Shown here: piece by piece, positions 28,277-35,830 of the stretch
How the letters are laid out: every line of letters begins with the position of its first letter
Position numbering within the stretch: the stretch's first letter is position 1
DNA from: Paracoccus lutimaris
Lineage (GTDB): Bacteria; Pseudomonadota; Alphaproteobacteria; Rhodobacterales; Rhodobacteraceae
DNA: 64,000 bases
Assembly: GCF_003337565.1 (NCBI RefSeq)
Contig: NZ_QPJL01000001.1
Coordinates: 62,001 to 126,000, forward strand
Direction of reading: 5' to 3'
The notes under the pieces: model-generated
Told to the model about the DNA's origin: nothing
Seen by the model: only the letters and a program-made list of their open reading frames with translations
Database searches by the model: none
Position numbers and translations under genes: made by a program

Positions 28277-29224
28277 TCAGTTCCACGGCAGGCGGTCAAG
28301 ATCGACATTGCCGCCGGTGATGATGATGCCGACGCGCTTGCCGGCGAATGTGTCGGGGTTCTTCAGGATCGTGGCCAAAGGCACGGCGCTCGATGGCTCC
28401 ATCACGATCTTCATGCGCTTCCAGATCAGCTTCATCGCCTCAATGATCTCGGGGTCCGAGGCGGTCAGGATGTCGGTGACGTGGCTTTTGACGAAATGCC
28501 AGGTCAGTTCCTTCAGCGGCACCTTCAGCCCGTCGGCGACGGTCTCGGGGGCGTCGTCGGCGATGATGTGGCCGGCCTTGAAGCTGCGATAGGCATCGTC
28601 GGCCTGTTCCGGCTCGGCGGCGTAGATTTTCACCCCCGATGCAAGGTTCGAGAGCGTCAGGCAGGTGCCCGAGATCATGCCGCCGCCGCCGATGGGCGCG
28701 ACCACCGCATTGAGCCCCTCGACCTGTTCGATCAGTTCCGCCGAGCAGGTCGCCTGTCCGGCGATCACCCGCCAGTCGTTATAGGGATGCACGAACTCGG
28801 CCCCGGTCTCGGCCACGACCTCGGCAAAGACCGCCTCGCGCGAGCTGGTCGAGGGTTCGCATTCCACCACCCGGCCGCCATAGCCTTTGACGGCATCCTT
28901 CTTGGCCTGCGGCGCCGTGCGCGGCATGACCACGGTGCAGGGGATGCCGCGCCGGCCGGCGGCATAGGACAAGCAGGTGCCGTGATTGCCGCTGGAATGG
29001 GTGGCGACGCCGCGCGCCGCCTGATCGTCGGTCAGGCCAAAGACCGCATTGCTGGCCCCGCGCGCCTTGAAGGCCCCGGCCTTTTGCAGGTTCTCGCATT
29101 TGAAGAACAGCTCGGCCCCGGTCAGCTCGTTCAGAAAGCGCGAGGTCAGGACCGGCGTGCGGTGGATATGCGGGGCAATGCGGGCGCGTGCGACCAGCAT
29201 GTCATCGAGCGTCGGGATATACAT
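28277..29224 (-). CDS. bhcB: beta-hydroxyaspartate dehydratase BhcB
   Basis: BhcB removes water from beta-hydroxyaspartate to give iminosuccinate. The 315-residue protein is a fold-type II PLP enzyme like serine/threonine dehydratases: PLP lysine K53 in AFKARGASN, THSSGNHGTCLSYAA near 77, the phosphate-binding GGGGMISG near 173 and the C-terminal MEPSSAVPLA. I chose the ATG at 29224 (MYIPTLDDML); an ATG at 29236 (MRDAMYIP) is directly after the bhcA stop and is equally possible. It is the second gene of bhcABCD. Confidence 0.94.
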   Translation of the reverse strand: MYIPTLDDMLVARARIAPHIHRTPVLTSRFLNELTGAELFFKCENLQKAGAFKARGASNAVFGLTDDQAARGVATHSSGNHGTCLSYAAGRRGIPCTVVMPRTAPQAKKDAVKGYGGRVVECEPSTSSREAVFAEVVAETGAEFVHPYNDWRVIAGQATCSAELIEQVEGLNAVVAPIGGGGMISGTCLTLSNLASGVKIYAAEPEQADDAYRSFKAGHIIADDAPETVADGLKVPLKELTWHFVKSHVTDILTASDPEIIEAMKLIWKRMKIVMEPSSAVPLATILKNPDTFAGKRVGIIITGGNVDLDRLPWN

Positions 29225-29237
29225 GGCGTCCCGCATC

Positions 29238-30428
29238 CTAGGCCGCCTTCTGCAGGGCCGCCGCGGTCGAGCGGCGGTAATGTTCCTGCGCCGCCGCGAC
29301 ACCCGAACCCAGGGTGACCGGCAGGCCCAGATCGGCCATGACCATTTCAGCTGTGGCCAGACCCGACAACGCCATGGCGTCGGTCAGGCTGCCCAGATGG
29401 CCGATGCGGAAGACCTTGCCAGCCAGTTGCCCCAGCCCGGTGCCAAAGGCCATGTCATAGGTTTCCAGCGCATGGGCGACAAAGCGGTTGGCGTCAAAAC
29501 CCTCGGGCATGCGGATGGCGCTGACGCTGTCCGAGTAAAGCGCCGGGCGCGCGGCGCAAAGCCTGAAGCCCCAGGCATCGACCGCCGCGCGCACGCCGCC
29601 GGCGATGCGGGCATGGCGGGCAAAGACATTCTCCAGCCCCTCGTCCAGCAGGCGCTGGCAGGCCAGGTTCAGCCCGTTGATCAGCCCGACCGGCGGCGTA
29701 TAGGGATAGCCGTTGCGCGCATAGCCCGAGGCCATGTCGCGGATGTCAAAGAAGGTGTGGGGCAGGCGGGCGGTTTCGACGGCCTGCATGGCCTTGGGCG
29801 AAAAGGCGGTGATCGCCAGACCGGGCGGCAGCATGAAGCCCTTTTGCGAGCCGGTGACGGCGATATCGACGCCCCATTCGTCCATGCGGAAATCCATCGA
29901 GCCGATCGAGCTGACGCCATCGACGAACAGCAGCGCCGGGTGGCCCGCCGCATCCAGCGCCCGACGGACGGCGGCAATGTCGGATTTCACGCCGGTGGCG
30001 GTCTCGTTATGGGTGGCCAGAACGACGCGGATCTCATGGCCCTTGTCGGCGGTCAGGATCTCTTCGAAGCGGTCGGCGGGGATGCCTTCGCCCCAGGGCG
30101 TCTCGACGATGGTGACGTCCAGCGCGTGGCGCTGGCACATGTCGATCCAGCGCAGGCTGAACATGCCGTTGCGCGCCGCCAGCACCTTGTCGCCCGGCGA
30201 CAGCGTGTTCGAGATCGCGGTTTCCCAGCCGCCGGTCCCGGTCGAGGGGAACAGAAAGACCTGCGCCTCTGTGGTCTTGAGAACCTGCTTCACCCCGTCC
30301 AGCGCGGGATGCAGCATCCGCCCGAACACCGGCGAACGGTGGTCGATCGTGGGCATGTCCACGGCCTTGCGCATCTCCTCGGGGATGTTGGTCGGGCCGG
30401 GAATAAAGATTGGGTTCTGGCTTGTCAT
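29238..30428 (-). CDS. bhcA: aspartate-glyoxylate aminotransferase BhcA
   Basis: BhcA transfers the amino group of aspartate to glyoxylate, giving glycine and oxaloacetate, so that two glyoxylate become one C4 acid in the beta-hydroxyaspartate cycle. The 396-residue class V aminotransferase shows IFIPGPTNIPEEMRKA at the start, PSTGTGGWETAI near 61, and PLP lysine K196 in VTGSQKGFMLPPG. A strong Shine-Dalgarno GGAGGAAA precedes the ATG. It is first in the operon and divergent from bhcR. Confidence 0.97.
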   Translation of the reverse strand: MTSQNPIFIPGPTNIPEEMRKAVDMPTIDHRSPVFGRMLHPALDGVKQVLKTTEAQVFLFPSTGTGGWETAISNTLSPGDKVLAARNGMFSLRWIDMCQRHALDVTIVETPWGEGIPADRFEEILTADKGHEIRVVLATHNETATGVKSDIAAVRRALDAAGHPALLFVDGVSSIGSMDFRMDEWGVDIAVTGSQKGFMLPPGLAITAFSPKAMQAVETARLPHTFFDIRDMASGYARNGYPYTPPVGLINGLNLACQRLLDEGLENVFARHARIAGGVRAAVDAWGFRLCAARPALYSDSVSAIRMPEGFDANRFVAHALETYDMAFGTGLGQLAGKVFRIGHLGSLTDAMALSGLATAEMVMADLGLPVTLGSGVAAAQEHYRRSTAAALQKAA

Positions 30429-30610
30429 GGCTTTCCTCCGCAGTTGTGAAACAGCCTAGGGCGCGGCGTCCAGTCGGGCAATTTTTCTGAAAAATATTTC
30501 GCAATGATGGAAAAATCGTGTATTTCCTCTGCAGATCAGTGGTCTGCGTTTTTCCGTTTCATATTCTTGATTTTCAATAGAATGGATAACCAGTCGAAAG
30601 GAATGGTTGA
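30429..30610. promoter_or_regulatory. bhcA / bhcR control region
   Basis: This 182-bp AT-richer gap holds both promoters. ATTTTTCTGAAAAAT (30481-30495) is a perfect palindrome around one T. GGAAA (30509-30513) and TTTCC (30523-30527) form a second inverted repeat, and GTTTTTCCG (about 30548-30556) repeats the half-site on the other strand. These are the natural candidates for BhcR binding, which in P. denitrificans is weakened by glyoxylate. Confidence 0.6.
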
Positions 30611-31435
30611 ATGTCAGCAGAAACGCGGAAAAGGGGTCGTCCGCGCGGCCGTGCGGCGGGCAGCGAGGATTCCGGCGGCGTGCGGGCGCTGCACCGGGCG
30701 CTGGACATTCTGGACCTCATTGCCGCAGGGGGCGGGCTGACGCTGAGCGAGATCGCCCAGCGGCTGGATCTGGCGCCCTCGACCGTGCATCGGGTGCTGG
30801 TCACGCTGGCCGCGCGGGGCGTGGCGGAAAGCGATCATGCGACCCAGGGTTGGCATGTCGGGCCGACTGCCTTTCGCCACGGCTCGGCCTTCATGCGCCG
30901 CTCGGGCCTGGTTGAGCGTGCGCGCCCGGTCCTGCGCCGGCTGATGGAGGCCACGGGCGAGACCGCCAATCTGGGCATCCTCAACGGCGATACGGTGCTG
31001 TTTCTCAGCCAGGCCGAAACCCATGAGACGATCCGCGCCTTTTTCCCGCCCGGCACCCGCTCGCCGCTGCATGCTTCGGGGATCGGCAAGGCGCTTCTGG
31101 CGCATATGCGCCCGACCGAGCTGCGCTTTCTGTTGCGCGAGATGCGGCTTGAGCGTTTCACCCCCATGACCCTGACCCAGCCGCAGGCGCTGCTCGAGGA
31201 TCTCGGACAGATCCGGGCGCGCGGCTATTCGCTGGACAATGAAGAGCGCAGCCTTGGCATGCGCTGTATTGCCGCACCGATCTTTGACCTTGCAGGCGAA
31301 GCGGCGGCTGGGATCTCGGTCTCGGGACCCTTGGTGCGGATGGGGGATGCGCGGCTGACGGCCATTTCCGAGACCGTGATCGCGGCTGCGCGCGAACTGT
31401 CCTTTGGCATGGTCAGGCGTACAGACAGCGAGTGA
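30611..31435 (+). CDS. bhcR: IclR-family regulator BhcR
   Basis: BhcR is the IclR-type regulator of the bhc operon, responding to glyoxylate in P. denitrificans. The 274-residue protein starts with a basic tail (RKRGRPRGRAAG), then the IclR winged helix (LTLSEIAQRLDLAPSTVHRVLVTL, about residues 42-66) and the effector domain with TRSPLHASGIGKALLA near 150 and NEERSLGMRCIAAPIFD near 210. AAGGAA lies upstream of the ATG. It is transcribed away from bhcA, and the accessory island begins 183 bp after its stop. Confidence 0.94.
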   Translation: MSAETRKRGRPRGRAAGSEDSGGVRALHRALDILDLIAAGGGLTLSEIAQRLDLAPSTVHRVLVTLAARGVAESDHATQGWHVGPTAFRHGSAFMRRSGLVERARPVLRRLMEATGETANLGILNGDTVLFLSQAETHETIRAFFPPGTRSPLHASGIGKALLAHMRPTELRFLLREMRLERFTPMTLTQPQALLEDLGQIRARGYSLDNEERSLGMRCIAAPIFDLAGEAAAGISVSGPLVRMGDARLTAISETVIAAARELSFGMVRRTDSE

Positions 31436-31456
31436 TTCGTCCTGCAAGTTGAATCG

Positions 31457-31489
31457 ATATTGTTTTAAAACAATATGTTATGCTAATAT
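31457..31489 (+). promoter_or_regulatory. promoter with 20-bp perfect palindrome
   Basis: ATATTGTTTTAAAACAATAT at 31457-31476 is a perfect 20-bp palindrome. It overlaps a plausible -35 box (TTGTTT, 31460-31465) that is 18 bp from TAATAT (31484-31489). It therefore looks like an operator over the promoter of the caspase-like gene. The lack of GC pairs argues against a bhcR terminator. Confidence 0.6.
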
Positions 31490-31618
31490 TTTCGGGTAGT
31501 GCCTGGGAAAGATTCGCGATTCACGTCTGTTTCACGGTCGATGATTTAGCCTTTCATTAACATTCGATCCAGTGGTCCCGCCGAAGGGATCGCGGACGAT
31601 TACGCCAGGAGCCAGAAC

Positions 31619-33301
31619 ATGGACGATCTCGTTGGCAGTTTTGACAGCTTTGAGCCGGGCATGCTTGGCCTGAACTGGGCAGAGCACCTTGCCGGCGACC
31701 CTGCCGCGCCCGTCAACAGCGGCATGCTGGATGCCTGCCGCCCCTCGACCCAGGTCTACGGCGCGTGCAGCGTCGAGACCTATCGCGCCGCCGGCGCGCT
31801 GAATGCCGCCCATCGCGATGCGGGCGGGTTTCTGGATGCGGTGGACAGCTTTGCCGCCCCCGATTACTGGCGCCGCGACGCGGCGGTGAAATCCTGGCTC
31901 TACGATTCCGGGCTGGCCGCCGCCGCCGGGCGCAATATCGATGCCGTCCGCGTGTTTTACCATGCCGGGCATGGCCGGATGGACGATACCGGGAACTTCC
32001 GCCTGCCGATGGGGGCATTGTGGACCGGCGTCGATGCCTGTCTGGAATCCGGGCGCATGTGGCTTGGCGCCGACAAGCTGCGGTATCTGTTTTGGTCAAC
32101 GAGTGAATCGCTTTGCGTGTCCGAGGGGCGCAATCCCTTGCGCAGCTGGGCACGTAGCAATGCCGGGCTGCGGATGATGTTCGGTTTCGATTCGGTCTGC
32201 TGGGATTCGGGCTCGTATGGGGCGAATTTCTGGCGCCATTGGCGCATGGGCAAATCCTTTTCCCAAGCCTGGCTGGACGGCGCCTGGGACGTCGCCCATG
32301 ACCAGAATCCGGTCGTTGCCGCCTGCGGCGCGACCCGCGACGAGGCGCTGGCGACGCTGTTTGACGAGCGCCGCTTTGATGCCGCGCGGGCCAAGGGATC
32401 GTGGTGGGCCTGGCGCTGGCACGCGACGCTGCCGGCGCATCGGCGCGATGTCGTGCTGTCGGCACCGCCCTCCGAGCTGCGCACCGCCAGATTGGTTCCG
32501 GTGGCCGAGGATACCGCGCTGGCGGAACGCGTGCTGCACACGCTGAACATCTCGCCCCGGCTGGTGCCGCGCGACGATCAGGGGCGCATGACGGTTTCCT
32601 CGGACGCGATCCATTTCATGCGCCGCGCGGACGGGCATATCCTGCTGGAACTTGCCCGCAGCGGACCCGGCGAGCGCGAGCGGAGCGGCGTGCCGATCCA
32701 GCGCCGCGCCCTCGTCAACCGGGCGCGCAGCGCGCTGCGCCGCTACGGCTTTGTTTCGCCGGGCTCGGAGCTGGTCTTTGACCGCATTTCGCTGGCGCTC
32801 TCGGCGACACAGAGCCTGCATCTGGCGGCCGAGCCGCCCGTCGAGACGCTGGACGAGATCATCGTGCAGTTCCGCCAGTCGATCGGCGGCATTCCGATCC
32901 TGACCCCGGGCGCGGGCACGCTGCGGCTGGCGATGCGCCCCGACGGCACGGTTCTGCGCATCGAATCGACCCTGCGTCAGGTGGCGGAACTGCTGCCCGC
33001 GCGCAGCTATTCCAACAGCGGCTCCGAGGATCCGCCGGTGCCCGAGGGCTTTGCCCCCACCTGCGCCCTCGAGGCGCCGGGCACCGCGCAATCGCTGGCC
33101 CGCCATTCCGCGCGGCTGATGCGGGATCTGGCGGCGCGGGGGGCGGCGCCCCTGAACCTGACCATTCTGCCGGGCACGACTGAGGTCGGCTACGGCGTTC
33201 GCAGCAATACCGCACGGATCGTCGCGCGCGAGGGCATCGAGATCGAATGCGCGCGCGGGTTCCGCAAGAGATACTGGATGCAGTCCAACCTGGGAGACTG
33301 A
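31619..33301 (+). CDS. caspase-like hypothetical protein (DUF6345-like)
   Basis: A 560-residue soluble protein with no signal peptide. At residues 110-119 it reads VRVFYHAGHG, the strand-plus-His motif of caspase-like (clan CD) folds. LRYLFWSTSESLC (about 154-166) occupies the place where such proteins carry the catalytic Cys, and MMFGFDSVCWDSGSYG follows at 186-201; the pattern recalls DUF6345. Here the usual Cys position reads Ser-Thr-Ser, with Cys166 nearby, so protease activity is doubtful. The second half (260-560) has no recognised domain. GGAG lies upstream of the ATG at 31619. It is the first gene of the accessory island. Confidence 0.8.
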   Translation: MDDLVGSFDSFEPGMLGLNWAEHLAGDPAAPVNSGMLDACRPSTQVYGACSVETYRAAGALNAAHRDAGGFLDAVDSFAAPDYWRRDAAVKSWLYDSGLAAAAGRNIDAVRVFYHAGHGRMDDTGNFRLPMGALWTGVDACLESGRMWLGADKLRYLFWSTSESLCVSEGRNPLRSWARSNAGLRMMFGFDSVCWDSGSYGANFWRHWRMGKSFSQAWLDGAWDVAHDQNPVVAACGATRDEALATLFDERRFDAARAKGSWWAWRWHATLPAHRRDVVLSAPPSELRTARLVPVAEDTALAERVLHTLNISPRLVPRDDQGRMTVSSDAIHFMRRADGHILLELARSGPGERERSGVPIQRRALVNRARSALRRYGFVSPGSELVFDRISLALSATQSLHLAAEPPVETLDEIIVQFRQSIGGIPILTPGAGTLRLAMRPDGTVLRIESTLRQVAELLPARSYSNSGSEDPPVPEGFAPTCALEAPGTAQSLARHSARLMRDLAARGAAPLNLTILPGTTEVGYGVRSNTARIVAREGIEIECARGFRKRYWMQSNLGD

Positions 33302-33308
33302 TCCGGTA

Positions 33309-33338
33309 GCCCGGGGAAGGAGGCAGCCTTCCCCGGGC
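33309..33338 (+). terminator. strong hairpin between island genes
   Basis: GCCCGGGGAAGG (33309-33320) pairs perfectly with CCTTCCCCGGGC (33327-33338) around AGGCAG. It lies 8 bp after the caspase-like gene and before the pentapeptide gene. No T-run follows, so it may stabilise or process the upstream message or only partly terminate. Confidence 0.6.
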
Positions 33339-33385
33339 ACTCAGAAGCTTCCGGCCCCGCGCCGGAATAACAACAAGAGGTGGAC

Positions 33386-34102
33386 ATGGCTGAATTCACC
33401 CGCGCCGACATCATGCGCAAGATCGGGACGACCGGACGACTGGAAATGGCGGGCAAGGATATGGCGGGACTGGATCTTAGCGGCCTGACCATGGTCGGGG
33501 CCGATCTGTCTTACACCGACCTGCGCGGCGCCGATCTTTCGGGGGCGCAGCTTTCGGGCGCAAGCCTGTGGTCGGCCAAGGCCAAGGGGGCGAATTTCCG
33601 GGGCGCCAATCTGGTCGGGGCCAGTCTTGGCCTTGCCGATCTGGCCGGGGCGGATCTGCGCGGGGCGCAGCTGGAGCGTGCCGACCTGACCGGCACAAGG
33701 CTTGACGGTGCGGACCTCACCGATGCGCGGCTGCGCGGCGCCTGGCTGGACACGATGCAGCGCGCGCTGGCCATTGGCGCACCGCCCTTGCGCTATCCGG
33801 CCCGGCAGGGCCCCTCGACCTGCATCCTTCACGAAGATCACATGAACGCTCCGGTCGCGCTGCGCTGCGGCGACCGGCTGGAAGTGCATCTGCGCAATGA
33901 GGCGGATCCGGCGGCGCGCAAGCCGGGGCTGGCCCGGATCGAAGGCGCGCAGATCCTGAGCGGATCGAACCTGCCATGCGCCGTCGAGGGGCCGGTCTAT
34001 GTGCTGGCCTTCGATGCCGTCGCGCCGGGCAGGGCGCGGATGGTTGTCGAGCGTGGCGAGGGGCGCGCGCCGATCGCCTTTGACGTGCTGGTGACGCCAT
34101 GA
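33386..34102 (+). CDS. pentapeptide-repeat protein
   Basis: A 238-residue protein. Residues about 27-120 are roughly 19 tandem pentapeptide repeats of the A(D/N)LxG type (ADLSG AQLSG ASLWS and so on), which fold as a right-handed beta-helix. The C-terminal 110 residues (from about LRYPARQGPST) form a separate, probably beta-rich domain with EVHLRNEADPAARKPG. Some repeat proteins mimic DNA or scaffold complexes; the role here is unknown. The ATG at 33386 has AAGAGG 5 nt upstream. It converges on the regulator gene. Confidence 0.88.
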   Translation: MAEFTRADIMRKIGTTGRLEMAGKDMAGLDLSGLTMVGADLSYTDLRGADLSGAQLSGASLWSAKAKGANFRGANLVGASLGLADLAGADLRGAQLERADLTGTRLDGADLTDARLRGAWLDTMQRALAIGAPPLRYPARQGPSTCILHEDHMNAPVALRCGDRLEVHLRNEADPAARKPGLARIEGAQILSGSNLPCAVEGPVYVLAFDAVAPGRARMVVERGEGRAPIAFDVLVTP

Positions 34103-34119
34103 CCCGCCATGCCCCGCGA

Positions 34120-35739
34120 TCAGAGACCCGAGGCGACAATGCCCATCAGCCCCGCCATGCGCAGGGTCGAGACCGGGTATTCCGGGCTTCCCATCAGGGG
34201 CAGGCTGAAATCGGGCTCGGCATGGCGCAGATGGCGCAGGGCATCGGCGGCCCCCGACAGATCGCCGCGATGGTAGCGCAGCGCCGCCAGGAACCGCAGC
34301 GAGGGCCGGTTGTCCGAGGCAAAGGCGAAGGCCGCCGCGGCCGAGTTCTCGGCATCGCCAAGACGGCCCAGCCGGATCTGCACCACCGAGCGGCGCATGA
34401 GCCAGCATGCCGGACCCAGCTCGGCCAGCGCGCCGCGAAAGCCGCGCTCATTGGCCTCGAGCGCCTCGGCATCGCGGCCGCAATCGGTCAGGGCCTGGGA
34501 CAGCGCATGGCAGGCCAGCTCATTGTCGGGATCGGCGCGGCAGGCGGCTTGCGCCAGTTCGAGCGCCCCCACGGCATCGCGCCGCCAGGATGCGGTCAGC
34601 GAGGCGACAGCCAGCACGACGGGGTTGTTCGGCGCCAGATCGCGCGAGCGGGCGCAAAACTCGTCGGCCTCATCCGAGCAGGCCTTGGGATCGTCGACCA
34701 GCCGCTCGATGATCAGCGTGTTGCGCAGATAGGAGCGCAGCGCCAGGCTGACCGCGGTCTGCGGCCCGCTGGGCATGGCGGCCAGCACCCGGTCGGCATT
34801 TTCAAGCCTTTCGCGCGAATAGCTGAACACGTCCCAGATCGGGAAGGTCATCCAGTTGGGCGAGGCGGTGCGGCGGGCGCGGTCCAGCAGGGCGACGGTG
34901 ATCTGGGCGACCGCGTGGCGCATGGTGACGGTCTCGTCGGCGGCGCGGATGGTGAAGCGGCGCGTCCAGTCGCGCTGGCCGCTCGGGATGTCGCGCATCA
35001 CCACCATCAGCGAGCAATCCACCCCCGCCGAATAGCAGATGACACCGATCTGCGTGCCGGCCAAGGGGCTCAGCGCCGAGATATCATCCGCAAGCCGTGC
35101 CGGGATCATCTCGCAGGCGCGGGCGGCGGCCTCGTTCACGACCATCTCGCCGATGACATGGGCGCGGGCATCGTTGCTTTCCACAGGCGCCAGGGCGACT
35201 ACATAGCCGGCGGGCGCGCGCTCGGCCCCGGCCAGCGCGGCAGCGATCGAGCTGGTGCCGCTGATGCCGCCGTCGGCTTGATCATATCCGCCTTGCCGCT
35301 GCAGAGCGGTCGGGCCGTCATCCTCGGGGGTCAGGCGCAGGCGCATGTCGCGCAGCCAGCATTCGAATTCGGGGTCGGGAATGTCGATGTCGGCGGCAAA
35401 TTCGATCGGCGCGCCGCCGGCATCATAGACCGGCGTCAGATCGATGCGCATGCGCTCGGGGTCAAGCCCGACCCAACCCACGCCGGTCTGCAGGATGTGC
35501 TTTTCCTCACCCAGCGCGCCGCGCAGCTCGCGCAGCATCTGGCGCAGGCTGTCCGATCCCTGCTGCTTGGTCCGCTCGCTCCACAGCAGGTCCTGCAACC
35601 GGGCGCGGCTCAGGCGCAGATCGGGCGCCGTGCCAAGCAGCGCCAGCGCCCCGCGCGCCTTCTGGCTGCGGGGGGTCAGGTCGTCCCCGATGGTGCCGCG
35701 CAGCCGCACGGACCCCATCAGACTCAGCGTGGCGGGCAT
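34120..35739 (-). CDS. SARP/BTAD-type transcriptional regulator with TPR-like repeats
   Basis: A 539-residue regulator. Residues 1-100 form an OmpR-like winged helix of the SARP type (TPRSQKARGALALLG, RLQDLLWSERTKQQGSDSLRQMLRELR, TGVGWVGLDP). A central domain of unknown kind follows (about 180-310). The C-terminal 200 residues look like TPR repeats (DLAPNNPVVLAVASL, ADPDNELACHALSQAL). There is no phosphoacceptor domain, so it probably senses a ligand or protein partner. The ATG at 35739 gives MPATLSLMGSVRLRG. It sits inside the island, divergent from the PAP2 operon and convergent with the pentapeptide gene, so it probably controls the island. Confidence 0.8.
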   Translation of the reverse strand: MPATLSLMGSVRLRGTIGDDLTPRSQKARGALALLGTAPDLRLSRARLQDLLWSERTKQQGSDSLRQMLRELRGALGEEKHILQTGVGWVGLDPERMRIDLTPVYDAGGAPIEFAADIDIPDPEFECWLRDMRLRLTPEDDGPTALQRQGGYDQADGGISGTSSIAAALAGAERAPAGYVVALAPVESNDARAHVIGEMVVNEAAARACEMIPARLADDISALSPLAGTQIGVICYSAGVDCSLMVVMRDIPSGQRDWTRRFTIRAADETVTMRHAVAQITVALLDRARRTASPNWMTFPIWDVFSYSRERLENADRVLAAMPSGPQTAVSLALRSYLRNTLIIERLVDDPKACSDEADEFCARSRDLAPNNPVVLAVASLTASWRRDAVGALELAQAACRADPDNELACHALSQALTDCGRDAEALEANERGFRGALAELGPACWLMRRSVVQIRLGRLGDAENSAAAAFAFASDNRPSLRFLAALRYHRGDLSGAADALRHLRHAEPDFSLPLMGSPEYPVSTLRMAGLMGIVASGL

Positions 35740-35830
35740 GGCGATTCGCCTGACGTGAACAGTTATGATTGAATAATAATACTTATTAACCTGGCACAAC
35801 CGAAACAATGAAGAGGGAGGCTAGCAGAAC
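35740..35830. promoter_or_regulatory. AT-rich divergent control region
   Basis: This 91-bp gap between the SARP-type regulator and the PAP2-like gene is markedly AT-rich, with AATAATAATACTTATT at about 35772-35787 and several possible -10 boxes. It probably holds the promoters in both directions. AGGGAGG at 35814-35820 serves the plus-strand gene. Confidence 0.45.
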
